Source: Poa pratensis (lineage: Eukaryota > Streptophyta > Magnoliopsida > Poales > Poaceae). From it: DNA of 64,000 nucleotides. The DNA lies in assembly GCA_947311845.1 (NCBI GenBank), contig CAMZMU010000060.1:2332938-2396937 (forward strand). Reading direction: 5' to 3'. This document shows, one piece after another, positions 22,671-36,300 of this stretch (the first letter of the stretch is position 1; every line of letters begins with the position of its first letter). The notes under the pieces were generated by a model, which was given only the letters and a program-made list of their open reading frames with translations, was not told where the DNA came from and searched no databases. The translations under genes were made by a program, and so were the position numbers.

Positions 22671-24154
22671 TGTCACAGATGGCTTCCAAGCGAGAACCAG
22701 TACCTCCCGGGATATACATTGAGGTGCTCCGGCAACCCTCTGTGTCTCCCGAGAGGCTCAAGACAAGGTCTACATCGACACTGGGGGCTGGTGACCCGTC
22801 TACTTCGACAACCCGGGAAGCCAGCCCAGAAGGCGCGCAAGACCCGGCAGGACCGAGACCAAGGGAAGCTATGCTCCTCCTTGGTCAAATGGTGTTGCCG
22901 GTGGAGAGAACCCACCCACCCTGGGCCCTGGACATCGTCAAGTACATGACGGAGCATGCTCTGCCGGAGGATGATCACGAGGCCGAGCGGGTGGCTCGTC
23001 AAGCCAAGCTCTACGTCCTGATCGACGGCGAGCTCTACCGGCGACGCGACAACGGAGTCAGGCTCCGCTGCATACCGCAAGAACAAGGCCAAGTACTTCT
23101 ACGAGACATCCACGAGGGCACATGTTCAAGTCATGTTGCATCAAGATCATTGGCGGGGAAGGTTTTCCGCCAGGGATTCTACTGGCCAACAGTCCTGCAC
23201 GACGCCGAGCAAATGGTCAAGACCTGCGAAGCTTGCCAATACTACGCGAAGAACATCAATCAGCCAGCTCAAGCACTGCAACCAATCCCAATATCCTGGC
23301 CGTTTGCAGTCTGGGGGCTAGACATCGTCGGCAAGTTGCCAAAGTCAGTTGGCGGACATGAATACCTCTTTGTGGCTATTGACAAGTTCACGAAGTGGGT
23401 TGAAGTAATGCCAGTACCACGCCAGACGGCCCAGGCCGCCATCAAGTTCATCGAGGGGATTGTCTACCGCTTCGGAGTACCAACAGAATCATCACGGATA
23501 ATGGCACTCAGTTCACAAGTCGAGCCTTCCTCAGCTTCTGTGAAGAATTGGGCATCAAGGTGTGCTTTGCATCAGTGTCCTATCCAAGATGCAACGGTCA
23601 AGTGGAGCGAGCCAATGCGGAGGTCCTAAGAGGTCTGAAAACCAAAGCATTTGACAAGCTGGAGAACAAGGGGAGAAATTGGATTGATCACCTACCCAGT
23701 GTGTTGTGGTCCATCAGAACAACTCCAAGCCGAGCCACCAAAGAGACACCTTTCTTCCTTGTCTATGGAGCTGAAGCTGTCCTGCCAACAGAGCTAAGGC
23801 ACGGATCCCCCGGGTACTCGCATATGATGAAATGCCCAAGCTGAGCAAAGGATCGATGACATTAACATCCTGGAGGAAATGCGCTGTCGGGCGTCATTGC
23901 GGTCTGCTCGATACCAGCAAGGGCTGCGCCGGTATCACAGCCGTCATGTTCGATCCCGGGAATTACAGCAGGGAGACCTGGTTCTCCGCAAGATGCAAAA
24001 TCTCGAGGGCTTGAACAAGATGTCAAGCAAGTGGGAAGGACCCTACCGGGTTACTCATACACTGAGACCCGGAGCAGTCTATCTGGAAGACGAGAACGGC
24101 AGGCCGGAAGGCAACGCCTGGAACATCGAGAATCTCCGCAAGTTCTACCCCTAA
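22671..24154 (+). pseudogene. Element A integrase, frameshifted
   Basis: The HHCC zinc domain is visible (DIHEG...SHVA, then CEACQYY near 23230). The core DDE domain gives first Asp in VWGLDIVGKLP (23310) and, after a one-base shift at 23482-23483, second Asp in TDNGTQF (about 23495) and Glu in NGQVERANAEVL (about 23590). Two more one-base losses occur at 23807-23811 (C run) and about 23831. The C-terminal region includes LQQGDLVLRKMQNLEG, KWEGPYRVTHTLRPGAVYLED and ends NLRKFYP at 24154. There is no chromodomain, as expected for the Tat lineage. It would insert cDNA into the genome. Confidence 0.9.
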
Positions 24155-24548
24155 TTACGAACATGAATCGCCAAACGTCGAATCCGCTAAGCACGCCCAA
24201 GGGGCTAGTGTTCTGTAATAGGGTGTAAGAAGTCATCGCCAAGAAATAAAAGATAAGTGTTTCAATTCCGTGAGCCTCAATTTATGTCGAGATGTGTGTT
24301 ATCCGTAACAACCCCCAAGCAGGGGGCTGACATGGTGCCGGTGGCTGACGGGTCGAGCGCGAGTGGCCTATCAGTAGGCACTGCCACCCGATCGTGCCGT
24401 ACTGCCGAAAGGGAGTGAACGGGCAGTGCTGTGTTTTAACGAACCTAAGCACAGAAATGCACATTCAACTTTGCTTGCGGGTTGCTCCGGATGAAACACT
24501 ATCTCGACATGAAAAGAGGGTCCATTATTTCTACTGAAAGTTTGTTGT
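24155..24548 (+). other. Element A 3' untranslated region, first part
   Basis: Noncoding sequence between pol and the point where element B inserted. It contains ACCCCCAAGCAGGGGGCTGA, a short G/C-rich inverted repeat, near 24308. The rest of this region continues at 46369. Confidence 0.7.
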
Positions 24549-24553
24549 GTGCA

Positions 24554-24988
24554 TGATACCCGATGACGTAGTTACCTGCGTCAAAAGAATATGGGTTAGG
24601 TTGAGACTCCAAGTGCAGAGTGTGTAGTAAGTGGAAGACGTGTTTTCCCCACGAGGGGTGACTCGAGGGTTTAATATCGAACTCTCGGGGAATCAGTAGT
24701 GAAGATTTATCTTTCCTATCCTTCTTTTGGTTACCTACAAAACAAAGTAAATGTTTTGGTCCTCGACCTCACCTAGTGGTTGTCAAGCACAAGGTGTGAG
24801 AATGATATCAATATAATATGTAATGCAAACAAGAAATAAATATGCAATGGTGGTAAATAAATATGCAAGGATGGTGGTAGCAATGATAAATGATATTTTT
24901 GGCTTTTATATGATGATGGCAGAAAATGGTAAAGTGGTAAAAGTTGTTGGAAAGGTGTTTCTTATGATTAAAAATGGACCGGGGTTCA
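24554..24988 (-). repeat. Element B left LTR, outer part
   Basis: The first 435 bp of the LTR, interrupted at 24988 by element C and continued at 38582. It lacks about 41 bp present in the right LTR (around 44985-45030), a deletion near short ATG repeats. Confidence 0.93.
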
Positions 24989-27900
24989 TGTGAGGACCCC
25001 GGATTAGGTATCCGAGATACTCTTTATGTTTCTTGCAACAATCCCATGATCAGTCTGTTGTTGCACATAACTCGAATTGGTATCACAGAACACCCATAAA
25101 TACTGAATAAATATACTTACTTGATTGAAGTCATAACTTCATCAGGTACTTGCAGCGGAAATCACCAAACAGCGTGGAGCCCAAGTCATTTGCCAACCCT
25201 ACAGGCAGCTGACTGGGAAGCGCCCTAGTTCGCATTGACGTCATTAGCCACTTCCTCTTCGAACTGCTCCTCTTCAGAATCTGGCTAAGACAATAGCCAG
25301 GGACGAAACCAATATGAGTACATTTGAATGTACTCGCAAACTACCCCCGGACTGAGCATGCACTACTCCTTTTATTGTTTAAATAAAACTTTGTTTGCTT
25401 TGAAAACTCTACATCCTTGTTAAAAAGGGAAGGATATACTTTTGTTTAATAAAACTTTGTTTTGAAATCTCTATATCTTTATTTAAAAAAGAAAAGAAGG
25501 CTTTTAGAACTTTTTCCCATAAATCAGTTTTTGTAAGAAGTCGCTTTTAAATCTTTTTCCCGTAAATACATCCTTGTTGAAAAAGGTAAGAAGTCTCTTT
25601 AATAAATATTTTCCCGAAAAATCACCATTTGTTTATTTCTCCAAAACTCCTCCTTTTTCGACCATAACCCTTCATGGTCATTCAATCCCAACAACCTCAC
25701 GCCGGCCCGTTGGCATAGTTGCATAAAACATTTTCCACTTTCAAATCACAAAACTCTTCACTTCCCGACCATAGCCCGTCATGGTCAATCATTCTCCAGC
25801 AACCTCATACCAGCCCGTCGGTAGAGTTGCAGATACCACACATCTCCATTTTATTTTCAAATCTCAAAACTTTGCAAAACTTGCACATGGTCTTAGGAAC
25901 AGTCTCCCAATTGTCCATATCCGAGGACTCGGCTATTCGAATAGTTTTAACCCTCTGCAAAGGTAGCACGCTTTTTGCCCACACCCATCCGGTAACTCAT
26001 CGTGTCAGCCACGTCCCGCCATACAAGGTGTATGCGAAGTTGAGCCACCGACCATAGCCTCTCCTTTGCTCATGCTAGTATAGGATCCTTCCCATATGAC
26101 ACTTTCCATCAACACCCAGTCCAGTTTCCCGTCGGAAACCCTAAGTGTGAGGACTCATATGTTTTGTCTGGCGGTGTATAGGGGACATCCTTCTATCCTC
26201 CACCTTATCTTTCCATAGAGTTTGAGCGAGGACCCAGGTCAGGGTAAGTCCTCAGACCATCCCCTCATGCATAACGGAGTCATCTCCGTCGATGAGGCAT
26301 CCCATACTAATAAGAGCAAATTATATGACTAAGCCCTTTCCCATATGTGGGTAAATATGGTCGCACAGGGTAAGATTGGTCGTCATGGTTCTAGGACACT
26401 GTGCATTTTTCATAAACATCACCATTCTCCATTTCTTCCCTTCAACACCGACACCTCGGCATTCCATAACCATACAAGTATTTTCAAAGGAGTTTTGAGT
26501 AAACAATATTTTTCCCATCCTATAGTTTGAAAAAGAAATTCCAGCTAATATCTCCAGATAGGGTGTCAAAATAATATACTTATATTTTGGAAAAAGGGTT
26601 TCAAAATCATAGCTTTTGTGGCAAACACCACATAAATCACTTTTGCTCTTTATAAGTAAAACATGTGAACCAAAATAGATGTATGTAGATGCAAGCTTAG
26701 AGAATAGCTTGCCTGATTTCAGCATGATGTTCCTGGACTTCTCCTCATTGATCAAAGAAATAAACTCTCGTCCTTCTCCGATAAATCCTTTCCAAATACC
26801 ACCCCGGTAGCGTTTATCTCTAGCGTCGCAACATGAAAATAAAACAACACGCAATAAGCAAACCAAACCACAAGTGGCATACAAACAAGGAACAAACCAC
26901 AGCATAGCACTATTTTAATCAAGCAACAAACTAAGATCTACATTTACAAGGGCATTATACTAATCAGGAGTATAACACCATACACATGCCAAAACAAGAG
27001 GGCACAAGGACATCCTCAACTAGAGGTAATTAACAACCATTTTTCCTAATCAGGAAATACTTCAGACAAAAGTTAAACTACCAATTAATCTTGGTAATTC
27101 CAAAATATCTCACCAAGTTAAGGTGGATACACTAACAAGATATTTAAGCTAGTACTCAACTCAAGTCCATCAAGTTCATCAAGCCATGCAAACCTATTAC
27201 CCATACCAATATGTCTAACAAATACCACTAACAGTACTAACATATTATCACCTTCTAACAGTAATAACATGCAAGCAACAGTACCACAACAATCATTAAC
27301 CAGCAAGGCACACATATTAATCACACACAATATTCTCACATTAAAATAAATAAGCATAGCAATTCTTAATTACTAGAGGGAAAGTTATATAGGGAATAAA
27401 ACCCTAACAAACCCATGACTCACATGTAGTTCCCCCAACATGCTAGCAAAACAAGGAAACATGTCATAACAGTGGATTACCACCACACACATGCTAGGAA
27501 ACACATTTGTAATAATAAACTTATAACACAACAACTAATAAAGTCCTAATAAAAATAGGCAGAAAATGCCTAAACCTTATAATTAGCACCACAGTCAATC
27601 AGTGACTCCTAAATTCAAACCAATTTAGGGATATGTTCTCCTATCCATATAGAAGACAGCCCAATTGGATTCATTCCTAAATTCATCTCCTAAAAATCTA
27701 CAAAAATCATCAAAGAGCTACTGATGTGTTTTAAGAATGAATAAAACTTCTGTTTTAGGTTTCATCTGCATACAAGGCCAACAGATCTGGAAAGGTACCA
27801 CTTCAGGCTTTCCATAGAATTTTAGTTTGCAATATTTGGAGTTATAAAACTCTAGATATTAAATAATTAGTAAAAAGATACTTTTTACATTATTTAATCT

Positions 27901-30179
27901 AGACAGTACTTAAAAATATATTTTTACAAACAGCCTGTTCTGGACGTTTAAGAAAAAACATAGGAACTCTACAAAATTTGAATCACTCAAATAGCTATCA
28001 CAGATTTATCACAAATTAATTAAAGCTACACAGCAAAAATAAACAGGAATTAGAAATAGATACTAGATCTGCTGGAAAAAAAAGAGAATGGGCCAGGTCT
28101 GCCCGGATCCGTGCCGTGCGAAGATGGGCCGGCCCGCTGGCCTGCGCGGCGCGCATGCGCAAACGAATCGGTACGTCGCCGTCGATCAGATCGACGGCTC
28201 CTGATCGTCTCCTTCCTCAGGACAGCGGCACGAACAGGGGCAGGGAGGAACTCGACGGGGGCTGCTGGTTGCTCACCGTGGGGGCTTCGGGGGACGGCGA
28301 AGACGGTGGAGAGGGGTGTGGAGGTCACGGGAAGGGCAGGGGCAGCAGCAGTTCTTGCCGAAGAACTCCCAAACTGCGGCGGCGTCGAGGACGTCCGTGA
28401 CGGCCATGGGACGGCGGCGACGGATCCGGTGGTCCTAAAATCAAACGAAGATGTCTCAGAGGTAGGTCTGGAAGAGGGGAGCTCAGAGCAATGAAAATGG
28501 CGGAGGATGGTGGACGATATTGCTCGCGAGCTTCCCGGCAAGGTGACGGCCGAAGCGGGAGAAGGTGAGCTCGGAGGAGACGAATCCGGGCGCCCCTTCT
28601 CGATTCCTTGGACGGGGACGCAGAGGACGACGAGGTGGTGTCGAGGACGGCCTCCGATTTGCTCGGGGATGCTCCAATCACCGGCGATGCGCGACGGCAT
28701 CCATGGACAAGGTTCGATCGTGGAGAGAAAGAGAGAGGAGAGGAGAGAGCAGGAGGGCGAGTGAGGGAGGGAAAGCAGAGGTGCGGCGTCGTGGCGTTCT
28801 TATCTCCCCGCAGGGCAGCGGAGAGGAGAGCGGGAGGGGGGCCTGGGCGGGCGACGCACGGACGATCGACAATGGCACCACGTCCACCTCAGTGCTACAG
28901 AGAAGACGACCAATTTACAGAAAACCCCCTGCGTTTTCCTCAATTCAAGTTTCTTTTAAAACCAGTAGCAAGTTGGGGATTTATTTGGGGTACTTAAACA
29001 TTTTATAAAAATTTGAGAAAATTCATGTAGCCTCCCATATACATGTAGAAGCTCCACAAAAATTGGATTTTGAAAATAAAATGTTTTGAACAACTTTTGT
29101 TCATATGGCTTAATTATGTTGTTTTTGGTAAATAATATTTGATACTCTTTTAATATTTTCAAGCAAGTGATAAAATATTGTTTTGAACCTTTGGAACTTT
29201 CTTGACAATTATGGCAACTTCAAATACTTTATATTTCCATAGAGAAAATATTTGTTGGAAGAAAAATAGAGAGTTAAGTAGGTAAAATAATTTATTAAGA
29301 TCATTTCTTTAACTCATGATCTTAATTTCCATTTGTTGAATAATTTGAGGAGTTTGCTTTAAATTTAAGTCACATTCCAAATTTGTGACCAGTGGTTTTC
29401 CAACTTAACACTCAAGTATATAGGTATAATTATTCACCCAAGCAAACAATAAAACAAGAATTAACACTCATTACATCCATAAGTCCAGTAAGCAATCAAT
29501 CACAACAAGATCAACATCACAACCAAGTCCACACAATTCAAACCACAAGATTTAATCATACCACCATTTACATAATTAACAATACTATCTTATAAATATG
29601 ATCACACTTAATTATGACAAGATGATGTTTAAAACTATCTCAACTCCACCTTGGTATTTTTGAAAAGGGTTTTGAGCAAGGCAAAATATGTGGGGTAATA
29701 TATTCCCCACTTGTGTTCTTTTTAAAAGGAAGTGATAATCAAAGTTTATAAAATGGGAGTTGCATACAAATGCAAAATATCAAGTTGAAAAGACAGATAG
29801 GAGATAGCATATAGATCTCCATATTTTTGGGAACACATAGTTTTGGAAATACTTTTTCTTTCTCAATTAATGGGTATTAGTTTTGGGTGTTGCTAAACCA
29901 AGTATCTTTGAAATGGAGTTGGCCAAAAGAAGAATGGAAAAGATATATGGAATATTTTCTTTTCATAACATGATCACCAAAGTTAAATATATTTTTATAT
30001 TGGTTGGGTCTTATTTTTACTAGTCAAAACAATTTAAACAACAAGTCACACTAGGTTCAACATAGCAATGGGATGGAAAACATAATCATCAGTAAAATAT
30101 TTCAAAAAGTTTTTGTTGGTTCTGAATTTTGGTCTTGTAAAACTAAGTTTTTCTTAGTTTCCAAATTTGGGATGTGACA
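24989..30179 (-). repeat. Element C left LTR (3' LTR in element sense)
   Basis: 5191 bp, mostly AT-rich, with a GC-rich block at about 28090-28900. On the minus strand that block has a CT-rich stretch (about 28760-28710) before the ATG at 28700, like a cereal 5' leader. The open frame from 28700 is discussed among the findings and is not called as a gene. Confidence 0.95.
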
Positions 30180-33100
30180 GCTCTTCCCCCCTTAAAATAA
30201 ATCTCGTCCTCGAGATTTGCCCGGTGGTAACAGGGGAGTACGGGGGCACGGGTTTTGGGCTGACTATACTTCTGAGATCGTTACTTCTTTATTGAGGTAG
30301 CCATGTGAGATCTTGACAAATTGATGTTGCGAGGCTTTCTTTGTCGATGATCTTCTGATCCTTGATGATGGGGTTGACTTGACAATCGACGCTGACGGAT
30401 AGTCTTGGTTGACGTGGCACATCTTCTGGTATACGTGGCGCATGTCTTCCCGCCTTAAAAAGGGATCTTTAATCGGTCTTGTTGCAAGTCGCAGCTGGAG
30501 TTGACTTGGAGGCATCATTCTTCTTGAGTAGCTTGACGACCTCCTTCTTGGGTGTCATTCCTCGGTGCTTGGGGTCGGTGCAGATATCACTTCCTGATAT
30601 TTTCTCCTTACGATGGTCGCAGATGGGGATGCGTTGTTTTCAGGATGCGTCAAGTCTGGGTACTTGACTCTCTCCGGGTTCTAGTTAGTAGAGGGAGGTT
30701 ATAAACTTCTAAGGGCGTTGGGACTTGCTTGGCGATTGATGTTGCCAACAGCAGGTGCTTCCGTTGCTTGATCCTTCTTAGTGACTTCTGGTAGATCTTC
30801 TTCACGCTTTTCTTCCTTCGGCTTGGCGGGAAAAATGCTGTCCTGGAAGACTTCTATGGTTCGGGGTCTTCACGAAGCTTTGCAGGTGTCTTCACAAGTA
30901 AGTTAGAGTGCACCAGAATAGTTAAGGTTTCCGGGAAAACTTTCTGGTTGAGGGGCTTAAGTTAGTTTTCAAGGGAGTTGGGTGCTATACTCTGAACATC
31001 AATCTTTTTATACCTAAGATCCAAAACAACCAACTTTTCATAGGACTCTAATTCTCGAGTCTTCAAAATACCATTCCAACATCTCTGGTAAGGCCACTAC
31101 TATCAACTGGTTTATTGAATCATGGCTCTTGCCCAAGCTAAAGTTATTAATCCACCATCATCTCCTGTGGGCATAAACTCTTTATCATATTATAGTTCAA
31201 TCTATCGGATACCCATCGAACCTTTCAGGCTCAGTCTTCCCATTACATCCTATCACAAAAATCATAGTAGTCCACCAATTATTTCTTGATTAATTTATTC
31301 CCCAGATAGGCATATCTCAAATTATCTGACTCCTTCAGGTTGCCATCTTCCCACGATCATATCATCAAAGCTAAATAAAGCATCCAACAATCATGTGATC
31401 AGCCCATCAAGAATTTGACCCACTTTCTAACCAAATTCAGATTTCATCTCGACACTTTTGGGCCTTGATCTCTTAATCAAATATAAACGATCTTTCTAAG
31501 AATAATCCAAACAGAGCATGACAAGCTCTGAAAACTACTGTCACCTAGAATGTCTTGCTACTAAACCAAGTCATATTGATTCCTAGAATCCGATAAACAT
31601 TCACTTATCCTCCACCAATTATTCCTTGCATACAACGATCTACTCATTTGCTAACTCATCTTTGACCACTTCCTATAATTCCATAAGAATTTAGTACAAG
31701 GTCACTTGCGCTAGGAATCACCCTAAACATTCTAACACCGGAGTATTCTTCTTAATTTACTTCTTCTAACCGATCCAAACATCGTTTTATCAGCAAGTGC
31801 TTCCTAAAAATCCAATAACTTTCACAATTACTTGTAAACCTTAAATCAAGGGTCACGTCTTCTAGCTCCAGATAACCACCAATTGTTGGGGACCACAACT
31901 GGTTAGCCCCAGAGTATTAATTAAATATATCATCTGTCCAAACCCAATTGATTTATCGATCCACTCCAAGCTTTCACTTTTATTCTAAACCCCAAATTTT
32001 TGATATTACCAACCTTATCCACCCAAGTTTGATCTCATCAACTAGATTCTTAAGGGATCCTTTTGACTAATAATCTTATAGTCCAACACTCTTATATCCT
32101 CCTAAAGTCTCCTTTGTACCAACTAGTTTTGAGTCGTCCTATGGCACTTATTCCCTTGGTCTAGAAAAAGCAGTTAGTATGTTTGCAAAATTTGGTTAGA
32201 TGAGAGATTTAAAGTTAGATAAATTATGTTAGTTATGTTAGTTTTTCATATTGTTTTGTTAGTCCGACGGGATACGACCAGTGTCATATAACGTCGGGTC
32301 TTGAATCTTCATCTTTCTCGATGGCTTGATATGGTTGTACAAAACGACGAATGGAGACCGCTATCAGTCTTGCAGAAGGTCGCAGAGTCTTGGGGTAGCG
32401 AGTATTCCATACCTTGCTCCTCTTACCAAGAGAAAATTTTCTAAAGGGTTTTCCAAGTCGGACTCTTGAAAGGATACAAAAAGTACATCTATGGCCAACA
32501 AGGCAAAAAGGTTTTGTTGCTAATAGTCAAAATAAAAGCAACAGATAAAAGTGTGGTTACTTTGGGTTCCCGACAAGGCGTGTTTTGTGATACACACAAG
32601 GAAAACAACACACAATAAATGCAACACACAAGCAAGGATCAATCAAGGCACTTTTAGCACCAACAGATGTTTAATACCGTGGAAGGTGGGGTTTGCTCAA
32701 GTAAACGAGCTTATCCTATCGAGCCTATGGGTCTGGTTTGGGATATCGTCAAGTATGTAAGTTTGAATGGAGGTAAGACAACAGATGGAATCTTTTGATA
32801 AACCTTTAAATGAGAGACAAGGTTTAGAATAATTTGAGAAGTTGAAAAGAATGGAAGTTATACTTAGGCCTCCTTAGATACAAATAATTTAGGTAGTAAT
32901 ATATTTCTTTCCAAAAATAGTCTTCGCCTTAGTCTTCAGCTGGAATACTTGAGATTTTCAAGGTCACAAATGAAGTGGAATTGTTGCTGTTGAGTTGAGG
33001 TCTTCGAAGGTCTCTTGCTTTGTTGATATCGACGATATTGGTATTTGCACATGAATCACCTTGATGTTAAATGTCGAGTACTTGAGGTGGAAACTTCTTC

Positions 33101-33376
33101 TTCTGGGCACTAGCTAATTAGGTCTCACTGGGTTTTCATCGTCAAATATTTTGAATGGGTAAGAGGGAGTAGAGAAATCCTTGGAAAATCTTAAAATAGA
33201 GGGATAAGACTCAGAAATATTTGAGAATGTGAAAAGAGTGGAAGCTAATTTTGGACTTCCTTAGATAAAATTATGTTTTTTTGGTAACAATATATTTTTA
33301 ACAAAATATTTCTTTCCTAACTAACGTCCATGCTAACTATGGTCTGTTACAGTCAGGATGGCTCTGATACCAAGTC
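30180..33376 (-). other. Element C internal domain, non-coding
   Basis: 3.2 kb between the LTRs without any open frame carrying a retroelement motif. The minus-strand primer site is at 33360-33372 (four bases from the LTR) and the polypurine tract at 30182-30195. In LARDs this domain is thought to carry conserved RNA structure for packaging and priming. I see no protein. Confidence 0.85.
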
Positions 33377-36300
33377 TGTGAGGACCCCGGATTAGGTATC
33401 CGAGATACTCGTTATGTTTCCTGCAACAATCCCATGATCAGTCTGTTGTTGCACATAACTCAAATTGGTATCACAGAACACCCATAAATACCGAATAAAT
33501 ATACTTACTTGATTGAAGTCATAACTTCATCAGGTACTTGCAGCGGAAATCACCAAACAGCGTGGAGCCCAAGTCATTTGCCAACCCTACAGGCAGCTGA
33601 CTGGGAAGCGCCCTAGTTCGCATTGACGTCATTAGCCACTTCCTCTTCGAACTGCTCCTCTTCAGAATCTGGCTAAGACAATAGCCAGGGATGAAACCAA
33701 TATGAGTACATTTGAATGTACTCGCAAACTACCCCCGGACTGAGCATGCACTACTCCTTTTATTGTTTAAATAAAACTTTGTTTGCTTTGAAAACTCTAC
33801 ATCCTTGTTAAAAAGGGAAGGATATACTTTTGCTTAATAAAACTTTGTTTTGAAATCTCTATATCTTTATTTAAAAAAGAAAAGAAGGCTTTTAGAACTT
33901 TTTCCCATAAATCAGTTTTTGTAAGAAGTCGCTTTTAAATCTTTTTTCCGTAAATACATCCTTGTTGAAAAAGGTAAGAAGTCTCTTTAATAAATATTTT
34001 CCCGGAAAATCACCATTTGTTTATTTCTCCAAAACTCCTCCTTTTTCGATCATAACCCTTCATGGTCATTCAATCCCAACAACCTCACGCCGGCCCATTG
34101 GCATAGTTGCATAAAACATTTTTCCACTTTCAAATCACAAAACTCTTCACTTCCCGACCATAGCCCGTCATGGTCAATCATTCTCCAGCAACCTCATACC
34201 AGCCCGTCGGTAGAGTTGCAGATACCACACATCTCCATTTTATTTTCAAATCTCAAAACTTTGCAAAACTTGCACATGGTCTTAGGAACAGTCTCCCAAT
34301 TGTCCATATCCGAGGACTCGGCTATTCGAATAGTTTTAACCCTCTGCAGAGGTAGCACGCTTTTTGCCCACACCCATCCGGTAACTCATCGTGTCAGCCA
34401 CGTCCCGCCATACAAGGTGTATGCGAAGTTGAGCCACCGACCATAGCCTATCCTTTGCTCATGCTAGTATAGGATCCTTCCCATATGACACTTTCCATCA
34501 ACACCCAGTCCAGTTTCCCGTCGGAAACCCTAAGTGTGAGGACTCATATGTTTTGTCTGGCGGTGTATAGGGGACATCCTTCTATCCTCCTCCTTATCTT
34601 TCCATAGAGTTTGAGCGAGGACCCAGGTCAGGGTAGGTCCTCAGACCATCCCCTCATGCATAACGGAGTCATCTCCGTCGATGAGGCATCCCATACTAAT
34701 AAGAGCAAATTATATGACTAAGCCCTTTCCCATATGTGGGTAAATGTGGTTGCACAGGATAAGATTGGTCGTCATGGTTCTAGGACACTGTGCATTTTTC
34801 ATAAACATCACCATTCTCCACTTCTTCCCTTCAACACCGACACCTCGGCATTCCATAACCACACAAGTATTTTCAAAGGAGTTTTGAGTAAACAATATTT
34901 TTCCCATCCTATAGTTTGAAAAAGAAATTCCAGCTAATATCTCCAGATAGGGTGTCAAAATAATATACTTATATTTTGGAAAAAGGGTTTCAAAATCATA
35001 GCTTTTGTGGCAAACACCACATAAATCACTTTTGCTCTTTATAAGTAAAACATGTGAACCAAAATAGATGTATGTAGATGCAAGCTCAGAGAATAGCTTG
35101 CCTGATTTCAGCATGATGTTCCTGGACTTCTCCTCATTGATCAAAGAAATAAACTCTCGTCCTTCTCCGATAAATCCTTTCCAAATACCACCCCGGTAGC
35201 GTTTATCTCTAGCGTCGCAACATGAAAATAAAACAACACGCAATAAGCAAACCAAACCACAAGTGGCATACAAACAAGGAACAAACCACAACATAGCACT
35301 ATTTTAATCAAGCAACAAACTAAGATCTACATTTACAAGGGCATTATACTAATCAGGAGTATAACACCATACACATGCCAAAACAAGAGGGCACAAGGAC
35401 ATCCTCAACTAGAGGTAATTAACAACCATTTTTCCTAATCAGGAAATACTTCAGACAAAAGTTAAACTACCAATTAATCTCGGTAATTCCAAAATATCTC
35501 ACCAAGTTAAGGTGGATACACTATCAAGATATTTAAGCTAGTACTCAACTCAAGTCCATCAAGTTCATCAAGCCATGCAAACCTATTACCCATACCAATA
35601 TGTCTAACAAATACCACTAACAGTACTAACATATTATCACCTTCTAACAGTAATAACATGCAAGCAACAGTACCACAACAATCATTAACCAGCAAGGCAC
35701 ACATATTAATCACACACAATATTCTCACATTAAAATAAATAAGCATAGCAATTCTTAATTACTAGAGGGAAAGTTATATAGGGAATAAAACCCTAACAAA
35801 CCCATGACTCACATGTAGTTCCCCCAACATGCTAGCAAAACAAGGAAACATGTCATAACAGTGGATTACCACCACACACATGCTAGGAAACACATTTGTA
35901 ATAATAAAGTTATAACACAACAACTAATAAAGTCCTAATAAAAATAGGCAGAAAATGCCTAAACCTTATAATTAGCACCACAGTCAATCAGTGACTCCTA
36001 AATTCAAACCAATTTAGGGATATGTTCTCCTATACATATAGAAGACAGACCAATTGGATTCATTCCTAAATTCATCTCCTAAAAATCTACAAAAATCATC
36101 AAAGAGCTACTGATGTGTTTTTAAGAATGAATAAAACTTCTGTTTTAGTTTTCATCTACATACAAGGCCAACAGATCTGGAAAGGTACCACTTCAGGCTT
36201 TCCATAGAATTTTAGTTTGCAATATTTGGAGTTATAAAACTCTAGATATTAAATAATTACTAAAAAAGATACTTTTTACATTATTTAATCTAGACAGTAC

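Noticed and set aside
26321..26905. 194-codon minus-strand frame, repeated at 34710-35294
   Set aside because: It lies in both LARD LTRs, has no domain, and other frames in the region are similar; LTR sequence rather than gene.
28050..28700. 216-codon minus-strand frame in the LARD LTR (229 codons at 36407-37096)
   Set aside because: The high GC favours open frames, and the differences between the two copies are mostly amino-acid changing, so coding is not supported. Kept only as a compositional finding.
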